A DNA stretch of 64,000 nucleotides from an uncultured Collinsella sp. (GTDB taxonomy: Bacteria > Actinomycetota > Coriobacteriia > Coriobacteriales > Coriobacteriaceae): positions 1 to 64,000 of the forward strand of contig CATXWM010000009.1 of NCBI GenBank assembly GCA_958403205.1, written 5' to 3'. The notes below the pieces were generated by a model, which saw nothing but the letters and a program-made list of their open reading frames with translations, was not told the DNA's origin and searched no databases. Made by a program: the position numbers and the translations under genes. Positions 6,768-14,023 of this stretch are shown here, one piece after another. How positions within the stretch are numbered: the stretch's first letter is position 1; each line of letters begins with the position of its first letter.

Positions 6768-7934
6768 TTAAGCGGTGAAGGGGTGAATCGTCACGCCCTT
6801 AACCACGCGGTTGACCGTGCCGGTGGGGCTCGGCGTATCGGGCGTGTTGCCCACGCGCACGGAGTTGAGCAGGCTGATAGCCTGGGCAAACATCACGAAC
6901 GGCAGAGCAAGGTAGCCCTCGGGAAGTGCCTCGTAGCCCTTAAAGGTGAAGGACTCACCCTCATAGACGGTGGCACCTTCCTGCTGAACGGCGATGGTGT
7001 GCTGAGCGATCTCGTCGCCACCGATCTCGTTGAGGATGTCGATGTCGTACTGACGGGTGTAGGCGTCGTTATTGACGAACACGAAGACGAGCGTCTTATC
7101 GTCGACGAAGGACTTAGGTCCGTGACGATAGCCCATGGAGGTGTCGTAGGAAGTAGCGACCAGACCGTGAGCGAGCTCAAGGATCTTGAGCTGGCTCTCC
7201 TGGGCAAGGCCACCGAAGGAGCCAGAACCCAAGTAGGTCACGCGGTTGAAGTCGCCAGCCAGGTAATCGGCGATCTCGGGCTCACGGGAGATGACCTCCT
7301 CGCCCATCTTGGCAATCGTCTCGACCCACTCGGCCTTCTGCTCGTCAGAGGCAGTGTCGAAAATAAGGGTGGAGAGCAGGGTCATGCAGGAATAAGAACC
7401 GGTCATGGCGAAGCCCTTGTCGTTGGCGCGCGGAATGAGCAGCGTCAGCGCGTTGGGATCATCGGCAGACTCGACGGCGAGCTTGCCCTCGGGAGCGCAG
7501 GTGATGTTGAGGAACTTGACGTTGTGGACGAGCTCCTTGGCAACGGCAACGGCGGCAAGGCTCTCGGGGCTGTTGCCGGAGCGGGCAAAGGAAACCACGA
7601 GCGTGGGATCCTCGGCGCGCAGGAAGTCGCGCGGGGCGCTCACGATGTCGGTCGTGGCGATGGGCTTAAAGTCGTAGAGATCAGTGTTGCCAGCGTGACG
7701 CAGGTACGGGGCGCAGGTATCGCCAACGTAGTCGGACGTACCGGCACCGGTGAAGACAACGGACAGACGACCCTCGCCCATAGCGCGAGCCTCGGCCAGG
7801 AAGGCCTCGATGGCCTCCTTGTTCTCGCGATAGATGTTGAGCGTATCACGCCAAAGCTCGGGCTGCTGAGCAATCTCGGCCGTGGTGATCTGGGCGCCGA
7901 GCTCGGTGAGCTCCTCGACACTCTTCTCGAACAT
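6768..7934 (-). CDS. agaS: SIS-domain galactosamine-6-phosphate deaminase/isomerase (AgaS)
   Basis: This 388-residue protein carries two sugar-isomerase (SIS) domains. The first has FTGAGTSDYVGD near residue 61 and SFARSGNSPESLAAV near residue 114, the phosphosugar-binding serines of the fold. The second has YLGSGSFGGLAQESQLKILELAHG near residue 234 with ARRHGPKS-like YRHGPKSFVDD. The overall order matches AgaS of GalNAc pathways, which turns galactosamine 6-phosphate into tagatose 6-phosphate and ammonia. A TATAAT box at 7974-7979 and an overlapping palindromic operator upstream suggest control by the neighbouring GntR protein. Confidence 0.88.
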   Translation of the reverse strand: MFEKSVEELTELGAQITTAEIAQQPELWRDTLNIYRENKEAIEAFLAEARAMGEGRLSVVFTGAGTSDYVGDTCAPYLRHAGNTDLYDFKPIATTDIVSAPRDFLRAEDPTLVVSFARSGNSPESLAAVAVAKELVHNVKFLNITCAPEGKLAVESADDPNALTLLIPRANDKGFAMTGSYSCMTLLSTLIFDTASDEQKAEWVETIAKMGEEVISREPEIADYLAGDFNRVTYLGSGSFGGLAQESQLKILELAHGLVATSYDTSMGYRHGPKSFVDDKTLVFVFVNNDAYTRQYDIDILNEIGGDEIAQHTIAVQQEGATVYEGESFTFKGYEALPEGYLALPFVMFAQAISLLNSVRVGNTPDTPSPTGTVNRVVKGVTIHPFTA

Positions 7935-7973
7935 TTCTAATACCTCTCTCTAGAAGTAATCCTCTGACGTGCA

Positions 7974-8009
7974 ATTATACACTTCGGTTGGTTATCTGGT
8001 AGTAACCAG
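7974..8009 (-). promoter_or_regulatory. agaS promoter with GntR-type operator
   Basis: A minus-strand -10 box TATAAT lies at 7974-7979. The palindrome CTGGT-AGTA-ACCAG at 7996-8009 covers the -35 position 17 bases upstream. The same palindrome core occurs before the PTS operon at 12288-12301. GntR/HutC regulators of amino-sugar genes are known to bind ACTGGT...ACCAGT-type sites. Assignment to the regulator at 8049 is inference. Confidence 0.7.
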
Positions 8010-8048
8010 TTAAATGCAAAGAATCATCATGTGGAAACGATGCGAACA

Positions 8049-8780
8049 CTAGTCGCTACGCTGGTGGTAAACCTTGTATTTAAACTGATCGGCACGAGCA
8101 ACCGAGAGTGTGTACTCCACAACCTCGTTTGACTCGTTATACGTAGTCCTGACCAAATCGAGCACAGGCGAGCCCTCGACAATTCCCAAAAGGTGGGCAT
8201 CGGTGGGACGGGCTATGCTCGCATAGAACTCCTCTTCGGCCACGCGTATCTTTTGCTGAAAGTCTTGCTCAATCACATCGTAAAGCGGCTTACGCTCCAG
8301 CAGCGGTCGCTTTAGGGACAAAAATTGACGAACTGGTAGATAGCTGCGTTCGACCATCATGGGCATGTTGTCGGCAGAACGAAGGCGCTTAAGCTTAAAA
8401 ATGCGATCACCGATACGCAATCCCATATGCTCGGCCAGATTTTTATCGGCCTCCATCTCGCAAAACTCGAGAATCGTGGTCTCGGGGTCGCGACCCATCG
8501 CGCGCATCTGCTCGGTAAAGCTGTAGGACTGCATAAGATTGGTTGCTTTTGCCGAACGGTCGGTCACAAAGGTACCGCGACCGTGCTGCCGAACCACCAG
8601 TCCTAAACGCTCCAGTTCCTGCAGAGCCAGGCGTACCGTAGTACGCGAGAGACCATAGCGCTCCGAAAGTTCGCGCTCGGAAGGAATCATGTCACCGGCG
8701 CGATATTCATGGTCGATCTTTTCGGTCAGAATATCGACCAGCTGATCGTACAGCGGTTGCTTACGCGCTCCGATCGCCAT
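8049..8780 (-). CDS. GntR-family regulator, HutC subfamily
   Basis: This 243-residue regulator has an N-terminal winged helix (YDQLVDILTEKIDHEYRAGDMIPSERELSERYGLSRTTVRLALQELERLG, split across residues 10-60) ending in the wing HGRGTFV. A C-terminal UTRA ligand domain (residues 85-240) includes FKLKRLRSADNMPMMVERSYLP and ends in YTLSVARADQFKYKVYHQR. Members such as NagR, DasR and AgaR sense phosphorylated amino sugars. It lies between agaS and the PTS operon, and twin GGT-AGTA-ACC palindromes flank those two units. It is therefore the likely repressor of this cluster. Confidence 0.88.
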   Translation of the reverse strand: MAIGARKQPLYDQLVDILTEKIDHEYRAGDMIPSERELSERYGLSRTTVRLALQELERLGLVVRQHGRGTFVTDRSAKATNLMQSYSFTEQMRAMGRDPETTILEFCEMEADKNLAEHMGLRIGDRIFKLKRLRSADNMPMMVERSYLPVRQFLSLKRPLLERKPLYDVIEQDFQQKIRVAEEEFYASIARPTDAHLLGIVEGSPVLDLVRTTYNESNEVVEYTLSVARADQFKYKVYHQRSD

Positions 8781-8865
8781 CCTATCCTCCCTTTTGCTCG
8801 AATTCGGCTAACTACCTAGGGTGTTTAGCATTATCTGTCTGCCACACCCGAATCATCAAGAAAAC

Positions 8866-8899
8866 AAAAGCCGCGCGCTCTTTCGAGCACGCGGCTTTT
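8866..8899 (-). terminator. Terminator of the PTS operon
   Basis: AAAAGCCGCG-GCTC pairs with GAGC-GCGGCTTTT. The stem has A and T tails on both sides, so it could act in both directions. It follows the IID gene on the minus strand. Confidence 0.88.
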
Positions 8900-8965
8900 A
8901 ACATACACATGGCTTAAGGGGTCGGGGTGTGAGCCGCGTAGGGACACACCCCTCAAGCTAGAGCC

Positions 8966-10048
8966 TTACCAGATGCTCGGCCAGAGACCAAGCGGGCCAG
9001 CGCCCAGGATGCCAAGGACGAAGAGCAGGAGAATGCCCTTGGTCGGGGTCCAGCTGTGCTTAGCGAACATGTAGTAAAGCAGCAGCGTAAGCATAAGCGG
9101 GACGAGCTTCGGGACGATGGTGTTGAGGGTGTCGGCAACAGAGAAGTTGACCGGATCCTCGGTAACGGTGCCGTAGGTCACGGACTCCATGCCGTTGCCC
9201 AGATCGGTGACGCCGCACTCGACAGCGTTGCCGTCGGCATCGGAAGCGGTGAGGGCGTTGCCGTCCTCATCGGTCATGGCGATGGTACCGGCCTCAGCGG
9301 TCTCGGTATCGATGCCCTCCATACCGGTGAAGTTCTCGGCCTCCTTCTCGGAGACGATCACGGTAGTAGCGGAGAGGCCACGGGTGGTGCCGTTGGGGAT
9401 CTGGAGGTTGATCTGGGTGCCACCCATGGTGACGACCAGGCAACCGACGACGAAGACGCCCATGATGGAAGCGGCACGCGTGAAGGCCTGCATGTTGGCA
9501 GTCAGAGCGTCAATAGCGCTGGTGCCAAGCTTGTAGGACCAGTTCATGAGCCAGAAGCGCAGAGCGAACTGGACGACGTTGAAGATCACCAGGAAGATGA
9601 TCGGTGCAGCGGCGTTGCCGTTGATGGCCATGTTGGAGGTGATGCCGGCCGTGATAGGCACGAGCGTCAGCCAGAACAGGGCGTCACCGATACCACCGAG
9701 CGGGCCCATTGCGGCGACGCGGACGGCGCGGATCGTGGGGATGTCAACCTTGTTCTGCTCGAGCGAAAGCACGATGCCCATAACAAAGGTGACGAGGAAC
9801 GGGTGGGTGTTGAAGAACTCCAGGTTGTGGCTCATGGAAGCCGCGAGGTCGTTCTTGTTGGTGTGGATCTTCTCCAGACCGGGGATGATGGAGTAGAGCC
9901 AGCCAGCGGCCTGCATACGCTCGTAGTTGAACGAGGCCTGCAGGAAGCAGGAGCGCCAAGCCATCTTGTTGAGGGTCTTCTGGTCGAGCTGCGGAGCAGG
10001 AGTGAGATCCTCGTAGTGCTCCGGGATCACATACTCATTAGATGCCAT
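8966..10048 (-). CDS. PTS mannose-family transporter subunit IID
   Basis: This 360-residue membrane subunit starts at ATG 10048 after GGAGGTGA and overlaps the end of the IIC gene by 11 bases. Residues 21-170 carry the family signature, including LNKMAWRSCFLQASFNYERMQ, FFNTHPFLVTFVMGIVLSLEQ and VAAMGPLGGIGDALFW. Family members are usually near 270-300 residues. The excess is an acidic Asp/Glu/Thr/Gly-rich insert at about residues 211-305 (for example EDGNALTASDADGNAVE) before the final hydrophobic helices. Together with IIC it forms the membrane channel of the mannose-class PTS. The insert probably faces outward; that is inference from its place between membrane helices. Confidence 0.92.
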   Translation of the reverse strand: MASNEYVIPEHYEDLTPAPQLDQKTLNKMAWRSCFLQASFNYERMQAAGWLYSIIPGLEKIHTNKNDLAASMSHNLEFFNTHPFLVTFVMGIVLSLEQNKVDIPTIRAVRVAAMGPLGGIGDALFWLTLVPITAGITSNMAINGNAAAPIIFLVIFNVVQFALRFWLMNWSYKLGTSAIDALTANMQAFTRAASIMGVFVVGCLVVTMGGTQINLQIPNGTTRGLSATTVIVSEKEAENFTGMEGIDTETAEAGTIAMTDEDGNALTASDADGNAVECGVTDLGNGMESVTYGTVTEDPVNFSVADTLNTIVPKLVPLMLTLLLYYMFAKHSWTPTKGILLLFVLGILGAGPLGLWPSIW

Positions 10049-10838
10049 CTTCGAAGTCACCTCCGTCAGAAACAGCTGCACCCTTCAGCTCGGTCTGCTG
10101 CTGGAAGTCCCAGAAAGCGATACCGAAGCCGATGAGAGCGAGGATGAGCAGAGCAGGGGTTGCCAGCGAATCGTTGGCAACGGTGATGAGCGCGAGGCCA
10201 AAGCCCATGAGGAAGAAGCCCCACATATCGCGGTTCATCATTACCTTGAGCAGGACGGCGAAGCCGACGAAGCGCATCATGCCGCCTGCAGCGGAGAGAC
10301 CGGTCTGCAGCCAAGTCGGGATGGCAGAAGCGATGGTCTGACCGATGGTAGCGCCAGCGATGAAGAACAGGGTGACGACGACAGCGAAGATCAGGCCGAG
10401 CAGAGCCATGGCGAAGTAGTTCAGGCGCTCGATGCCCTTGGTGTCCGCGTTGTGAGCCATGTTATCGGCCGTGGACATAAGCGGGGACATAAGCGTGAAG
10501 ACCAGGGTAACGCCAAGCTGGCCAAGCAGAGCGAACGGAATGGCGAGGCCGACTGCCGCGTTGGGCTCGAGGCCCGTGGCGATAGCGAGAATGGCTGCCA
10601 TGATGCCGCCGATGACGGCGTTAGGCGGCTGAGCGCCTCCGATCGGCATGTTGCCGATCGTCATGAGCTGATAGGTACCACCCACGAGAAGACCGGTGTT
10701 GAGGTCGCCAAGGATAAGACCGATGACGGCGCCGGTGACGATGGGCTGATAGAGAGACTCGAGGAAGTCAAACTGGTCGATTGCCGCGATGAACGTAACA
10801 ACGAAGACCAGAGCGATCTGGATGATCGAGTATTCCAT
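10038..10838 (-). CDS. PTS mannose-family transporter subunit IIC
   Basis: This 266-residue, strongly hydrophobic subunit has the family pattern FVVTFIAAIDQFDFLESLYQPIVTGAVIGLILGD at the N-terminus, followed by GGTYQLMTIGNMPIGGAQPPNAVIGGI. Seven or so membrane segments follow, ending with FLMGFGLALITV and a soluble acidic tail. It forms the substrate path together with IID. The tail overlaps the IID start, indicating translational coupling. The sugar cannot be fixed from IIC alone; the neighbouring deacetylase and AgaS favour GalNAc or galactosamine. Confidence 0.93.
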   Translation of the reverse strand: MEYSIIQIALVFVVTFIAAIDQFDFLESLYQPIVTGAVIGLILGDLNTGLLVGGTYQLMTIGNMPIGGAQPPNAVIGGIMAAILAIATGLEPNAAVGLAIPFALLGQLGVTLVFTLMSPLMSTADNMAHNADTKGIERLNYFAMALLGLIFAVVVTLFFIAGATIGQTIASAIPTWLQTGLSAAGGMMRFVGFAVLLKVMMNRDMWGFFLMGFGLALITVANDSLATPALLILALIGFGIAFWDFQQQTELKGAAVSDGGDFEDGI

Positions 10839-10928
10839 CTTGCTCCTCCTTTCAAAATGTATGTACGCACTTTGGATATCACGTACAGAACGTCAGGGTT
10901 TCACTCCTGACAACGTGGATCACGAGGA

Positions 10929-11411
10929 TTACGAGAAGAGCTTGCTCGTGTCCTCAACAGGCGTGCTCGGAACGCGCCTGATCTCCAACTCCACCCCCAA
11001 TTCCTGCAGCTCTTTAAACGCAGCGACATCCTCGTCGTTAACTGCGACGGAGGTGGCGACTTGGCGCTTTCCTTCCGACATGTGCATGTTGCCGATGTTT
11101 ACCTTCTTTATAGGCACACCGCCCTTGACGAGCGTAAGCACGTCTTCCGGTGTTTCGGCCACGATGAAGATCTTCTGGCGCGGGCTCGCCTTGCCAATGA
11201 CGTCGATGGTCTTCTGCAGAGAGAAGAAACGCGTAGCGACGCCGGCGGGAGCGGCCATCTTCATGAGGTTCTGGCGCATGGTGTTGGACGCCACGTCGTC
11301 GTTGGCGACGAGGATGAGGTTGGAGCCCAGGGTGGAGTTCCACTGGGTGGCAACCTGACCATGAACCAGTCGGTTATCGATGCGGGTAAGAAGAATGTTG
11401 GGTTCTGCCAT
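10929..11411 (-). CDS. PTS mannose-family subunit IIB, intact
   Basis: This 160-residue cytoplasmic phosphocarrier begins MAEPNILLTRIDNRLVHGQVATQW, which holds the phosphohistidine in LVHGQV. Later parts are LILVANDDVA, ATRFFSLQKTIDVI, LVKGGVPIKKVNIGNMH and a C-terminal AAFKELQELGVELEIR. It accepts phosphate from IIA and passes it to the sugar entering through IIC/IID. AAAGGAAG precedes the start. A broken paralogue lies at 444-956. The gap of 90 bases to IIC contains no gene. Confidence 0.93.
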   Translation of the reverse strand: MAEPNILLTRIDNRLVHGQVATQWNSTLGSNLILVANDDVASNTMRQNLMKMAAPAGVATRFFSLQKTIDVIGKASPRQKIFIVAETPEDVLTLVKGGVPIKKVNIGNMHMSEGKRQVATSVAVNDEDVAAFKELQELGVELEIRRVPSTPVEDTSKLFS

Positions 11412-11447
11412 GTTGATCAGCTTCCTTTCGTTATTTGCTGACGACAG

Positions 11448-11729
11448 TTACTTGATCTCCTGAATCGCGTAACGCGAAACATCTACGACGGCTCCGGATC
11501 GGACTTTGATCTGGACCTTCTCGCCTTCGATGCCTTTGACGGTTCCGTAGATACCGCCGGCGAAAAGAACCTCCTGACCCGGCTTGAGCTCGGTGTGCAG
11601 CTCCTTGAAGTACTTCTGCTTCTTCTTCATGTTGATTTGCGACCAGATGGTGTAAATCAAGCCCATGATGACAAGCAGGCCTAAAAGGGCGACCGAGGAG
11701 CTCAGGACGTTGGCTCCGAAATCGGCCAT
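11448..11729 (-). CDS. YajC-like small membrane protein within the PTS operon
   Basis: This 93-residue protein has one N-terminal membrane helix (VALLGLLVIMGLIYTIWS), then MKKKQKYFKELHTELKPGQEVLFAGGIYGTVKGIEGEKVQIKVRSGAVVDVSRYAI in several pieces, the layout of YajC. YajC normally associates with SecDF in protein export. Here it sits between IIA and IIB with its ATG overlapping the IIA stop (TAATG), so it is translated with the PTS. YajC-like genes are known beside mannose-family PTS genes in some Firmicutes, which argues for a transporter-linked role. That role is not established. The usual secDF partners are not seen in this window. Confidence 0.85.
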   Translation of the reverse strand: MADFGANVLSSSVALLGLLVIMGLIYTIWSQINMKKKQKYFKELHTELKPGQEVLFAGGIYGTVKGIEGEKVQIKVRSGAVVDVSRYAIQEIK

Positions 11730-12172
11730 TAGATGCCGTCCTCGTCGCCGAAGATATCCTCTTCCTCGGAGCCGGCAACGGATGCGACCGTCTGGGCGGT
11801 GACGCCCGTCTGGCCAACGGTCACGGCCTGCTCGGCAAGCTCGGCGAGCGTGGCATTGCCGCGGAGGAACAGAAGCTCAATAACCATGGGAAGGTTGGTG
11901 CCAGTCAGAACCTCGACGTTGTCGACATCCTGGGCAATCATCATCGACTGGTTGAACGGGGTGCCGCCAAGCAGGTCGGTAAAGACGAGCACGCCATCGC
12001 ACTCCTCGCGCATGGCGGTAATAGCGGCGCGGAGATCCTCACCGTAGGAAGCAGCCTGGTCGCCCTCAAAAGGAACGACGGTAAAAGCGGGCTGGTCGCC
12101 GGCAACCATAGCGATAGCGCTAGCTAGGCCGGGTGCGAACTGTCCATGACCGGTAAGAATAAAGCCAACCAT
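11729..12172 (-). CDS. PTS mannose-family subunit IIA
   Basis: This 147-residue cytoplasmic subunit starts MVGFILTGHGQFAPGLASAIAMVAG, where the His of GHG at residue 9 receives phosphate from HPr. FTDLLGGTPFNQSMM near residue 65 is the second family signature. The last 20 residues are an acidic extension (EEEDIFGDEDGI). It is the first gene of the operon and is preceded by an operator-bearing promoter and a leader of about 100 bases. All five PTS-linked genes are closely packed, so coordinated expression is expected. Confidence 0.93.
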   Translation of the reverse strand: MVGFILTGHGQFAPGLASAIAMVAGDQPAFTVVPFEGDQAASYGEDLRAAITAMREECDGVLVFTDLLGGTPFNQSMMIAQDVDNVEVLTGTNLPMVIELLFLRGNATLAELAEQAVTVGQTGVTAQTVASVAGSEEEDIFGDEDGI

Positions 12173-12271
12173 TCAAATTTCCCTTCCGAAGGTGTGTACG
12201 ATCTGAGTCCGATGATTTTCGGAAGCCAGCGGGCGCTCGCCCTTAAAGCTTCTTAGAAAGCGTTCTTTGAA

Positions 12272-12324
12272 GACCAGTGGTTTCTAAACTGGTAGTAACC
12301 ACGTGACGTGTTGTTGTCACTATA
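12272..12324 (-). promoter_or_regulatory. PTS operon promoter and GntR-type operators
   Basis: The palindrome ACTGGT-AGTA-ACCA at 12288-12301 matches the agaS operator. A half-site ACCAGTGG at 12273-12280 lies beside it. A minus-strand -10-like TATAGT lies at 12319-12324, so the operators fall just downstream of the start, a position suited to blocking transcription. No good -35 box is seen. Confidence 0.65.
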
Positions 12325-12727
12325 TCACTCCAGAAGAGGTCGCTTTCGTTGATTCATACGGTAAAACGTTTTTGCACCGCTCACGGTGATATTTCGACCG
12401 TTTACCGCTCGTTAATACTTCTACCTGCGGTTTTGAAACCGTTTCGAAACGCTTTGGCAAAAGATCGGAACTTTTCCTGTCCCTAAACAACGCAGGGCGG
12501 CTAAAAATAGCGTGTAGAAAAAATGCAGGTCATTGTGAAGATATGTGAATTGGTCTTTTTGACTTAATACCAGTTAGAACCAGTTTTGAGATTATCGGTG
12601 AACGGTAGTTTTCGACCGTTCACCGGTTACTTGTAATCGTTTGCAGCTGTTTTCCCAGATGAATCGGGGGGCGATGAAGCATTTGCGCGGGTGCGAGACC
12701 TACCCTAACGGTTTCGGTAACAAAAAA
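12325..12727. promoter_or_regulatory. Long repeat-rich control region upstream of the PTS operon
   Basis: About 400 bases carry no gene but several related words. An 11-base perfect inverted repeat CGGTGAACGGT lies at 12596-12625. Echoes are ACGGTGATATTTCGACCGTTTACCG near 12383-12408 and CCGTTTCGAAACG near 12438-12452. A direct AACCAGTT/ACCAGTTTT pair lies at 12569-12587. The GAAACCGTTTC and AAACGCTTTGG words resemble catabolite-type operators. Several binding sites for one or two regulators are likely; none can be assigned with certainty. Confidence 0.45.
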
Positions 12728-12758
12728 GCCCGCTAGAACGCTGTCCGTTCTAGCGGGC
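12728..12758 (-). terminator. Terminator of the foldase-like gene
   Basis: A perfect 13-base stem GCCCGCTAGAACG/CGTTCTAGCGGGC reads into TTTTTTG on the minus strand. Confidence 0.9.
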
Positions 12759-12801
12759 TCAATCAGGTAGATCGGTTAGCGCGCAGTAGTGCAGGCAAAC
12801 C

Positions 12802-13896
12802 TTACGCAAACAGGCCGTAGATGCTGATGTTGGCCTTGGCGTAGAGGCCGTTAGCATACTCGGTCCACTTGGAGCTGGCGCTCGAAGCCTGCGAAGAGTA
12901 CTGCTGGTAAGCAGTGTAGTAGGCGGTCATGGCCTGCTTATAGGTGGCGCTATCGGCCGTAAAGGCATCGTCGGCAAAGGCCTTAGCGTAGGTGCCGTTC
13001 TCGTCCTTCCAGGTACCCTTCGAGCTATCCCACTCGTCGCCGGCAAGTTTGATGATGTAATCGGCGTAGTCCTTGCTCGCGGTCTCCTCGTTGCCGTCAG
13101 CAGGCTCGGTCGGGGCGGTCGGCATGCTTGCGGAGCTATCGCCCACCTTCTTCTTGTAGAGCTTCTGCAGCGTCGCGGACTGACGGACGATCTGCTTGGC
13201 CTGGTCCTTGGACACGCCATACTGCGTGGCCATGGTCTTGTAGTCCGAAGTGCCGATGGAATCCTCGGCGTACTTCTTCATCTCCTTAGAAGAGACGGTG
13301 ATGCCCTCGTCCTCGGCAGCGTCGAGCAGGATCTTGTTGCGCACGTAGGACAGGATGACGTCGGCAGAGGGAGCGGTGTAGTTGCCATCGCCATCCTTGA
13401 CGGTGTCGAGGCTGTACTGGCTCTCAATGGCCTCGCGCGCGGTGATGTCGCTCTTCTTGCCGTTGTAGCTGTAGCTTGCCACGGTCGAATCGAGCTGGTC
13501 CTCGGTGAGGGTCGCCGAGCCGACGCCCTTGCCGCCAAAACCACCGTTGCCGATAAAGAAGCCGACCACAGCAGCGATCACGACTGCAACCACGAAGGCG
13601 GCAATCATCGTCTTCTTGTGCTTGGATGCGCGGTCGTCTTCATCGGAACCCAGAATATCGTCGTCCTCATCCTGGGCCTCGGGCATCAGATTCTCGTCAG
13701 CGGCATCCGCGGCAATCTGAGCCTCCAGTCGGGCGTCCTCCTCCTCGGCCGTCGTGCCGGCGGCAATGTGCTCGGCAGACGTACCGGCGACCAGGTCGAT
13801 CTTCTCATCCTCATCACCGTCGGGGCCTTCGCCGCGCTCGATAATCTGGATGCCGTCGATCTCGTCCTTCTCGTCCTTCTTTTGAATCAGACCCAT
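12802..13896 (-). CDS. Membrane-anchored SurA_N-type chaperone-like protein
   Basis: This 364-residue protein has an acidic cytoplasmic N-terminus (residues 1-92), one membrane helix (about 96-116, MIAAFVVAVVIAAVVGFFIG), and an extracytoplasmic domain. The latter carries helical segments such as VRNKILLDAAEDEGITVSSKEMKKYAEDS and YGVSKDQAKQIVRQSATLQKLYKKKV, the pattern of the SurA/trigger-like N-domain used for binding unfolded chains. No PPIase motif is visible. It is probably a folding helper for exported proteins, but the call rests on helix pattern only. It has its own terminator and stands alone. Confidence 0.65.
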   Translation of the reverse strand: MGLIQKKDEKDEIDGIQIIERGEGPDGDEDEKIDLVAGTSAEHIAAGTTAEEEDARLEAQIAADAADENLMPEAQDEDDDILGSDEDDRASKHKKTMIAAFVVAVVIAAVVGFFIGNGGFGGKGVGSATLTEDQLDSTVASYSYNGKKSDITAREAIESQYSLDTVKDGDGNYTAPSADVILSYVRNKILLDAAEDEGITVSSKEMKKYAEDSIGTSDYKTMATQYGVSKDQAKQIVRQSATLQKLYKKKVGDSSASMPTAPTEPADGNEETASKDYADYIIKLAGDEWDSSKGTWKDENGTYAKAFADDAFTADSATYKQAMTAYYTAYQQYSSQASSASSKWTEYANGLYAKANISIYGLFA

Positions 13897-13935
13897 AGTC
13901 AGCTACTCCTTGTTAGGAAACATAGTCCTCAATAG

Positions 13936-13964
13936 AATACGCCCGACGGAGCGCCGGGCGTATT
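13936..13964 (-). terminator. Hairpin after the isocitrate dehydrogenase gene
   Basis: AATACGCCCG pairs with CGGGCGTATT around a small inner stem. The T-rich tail on the minus strand is short (TTCTATT), so termination may be partial. Confidence 0.6.
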
Positions 13965-14023
13965 GATTCTTAGGTTATACGCAAACACTTAAGTACTATT
14001 TAGGCGTTTGCAGCCTGTATGTC

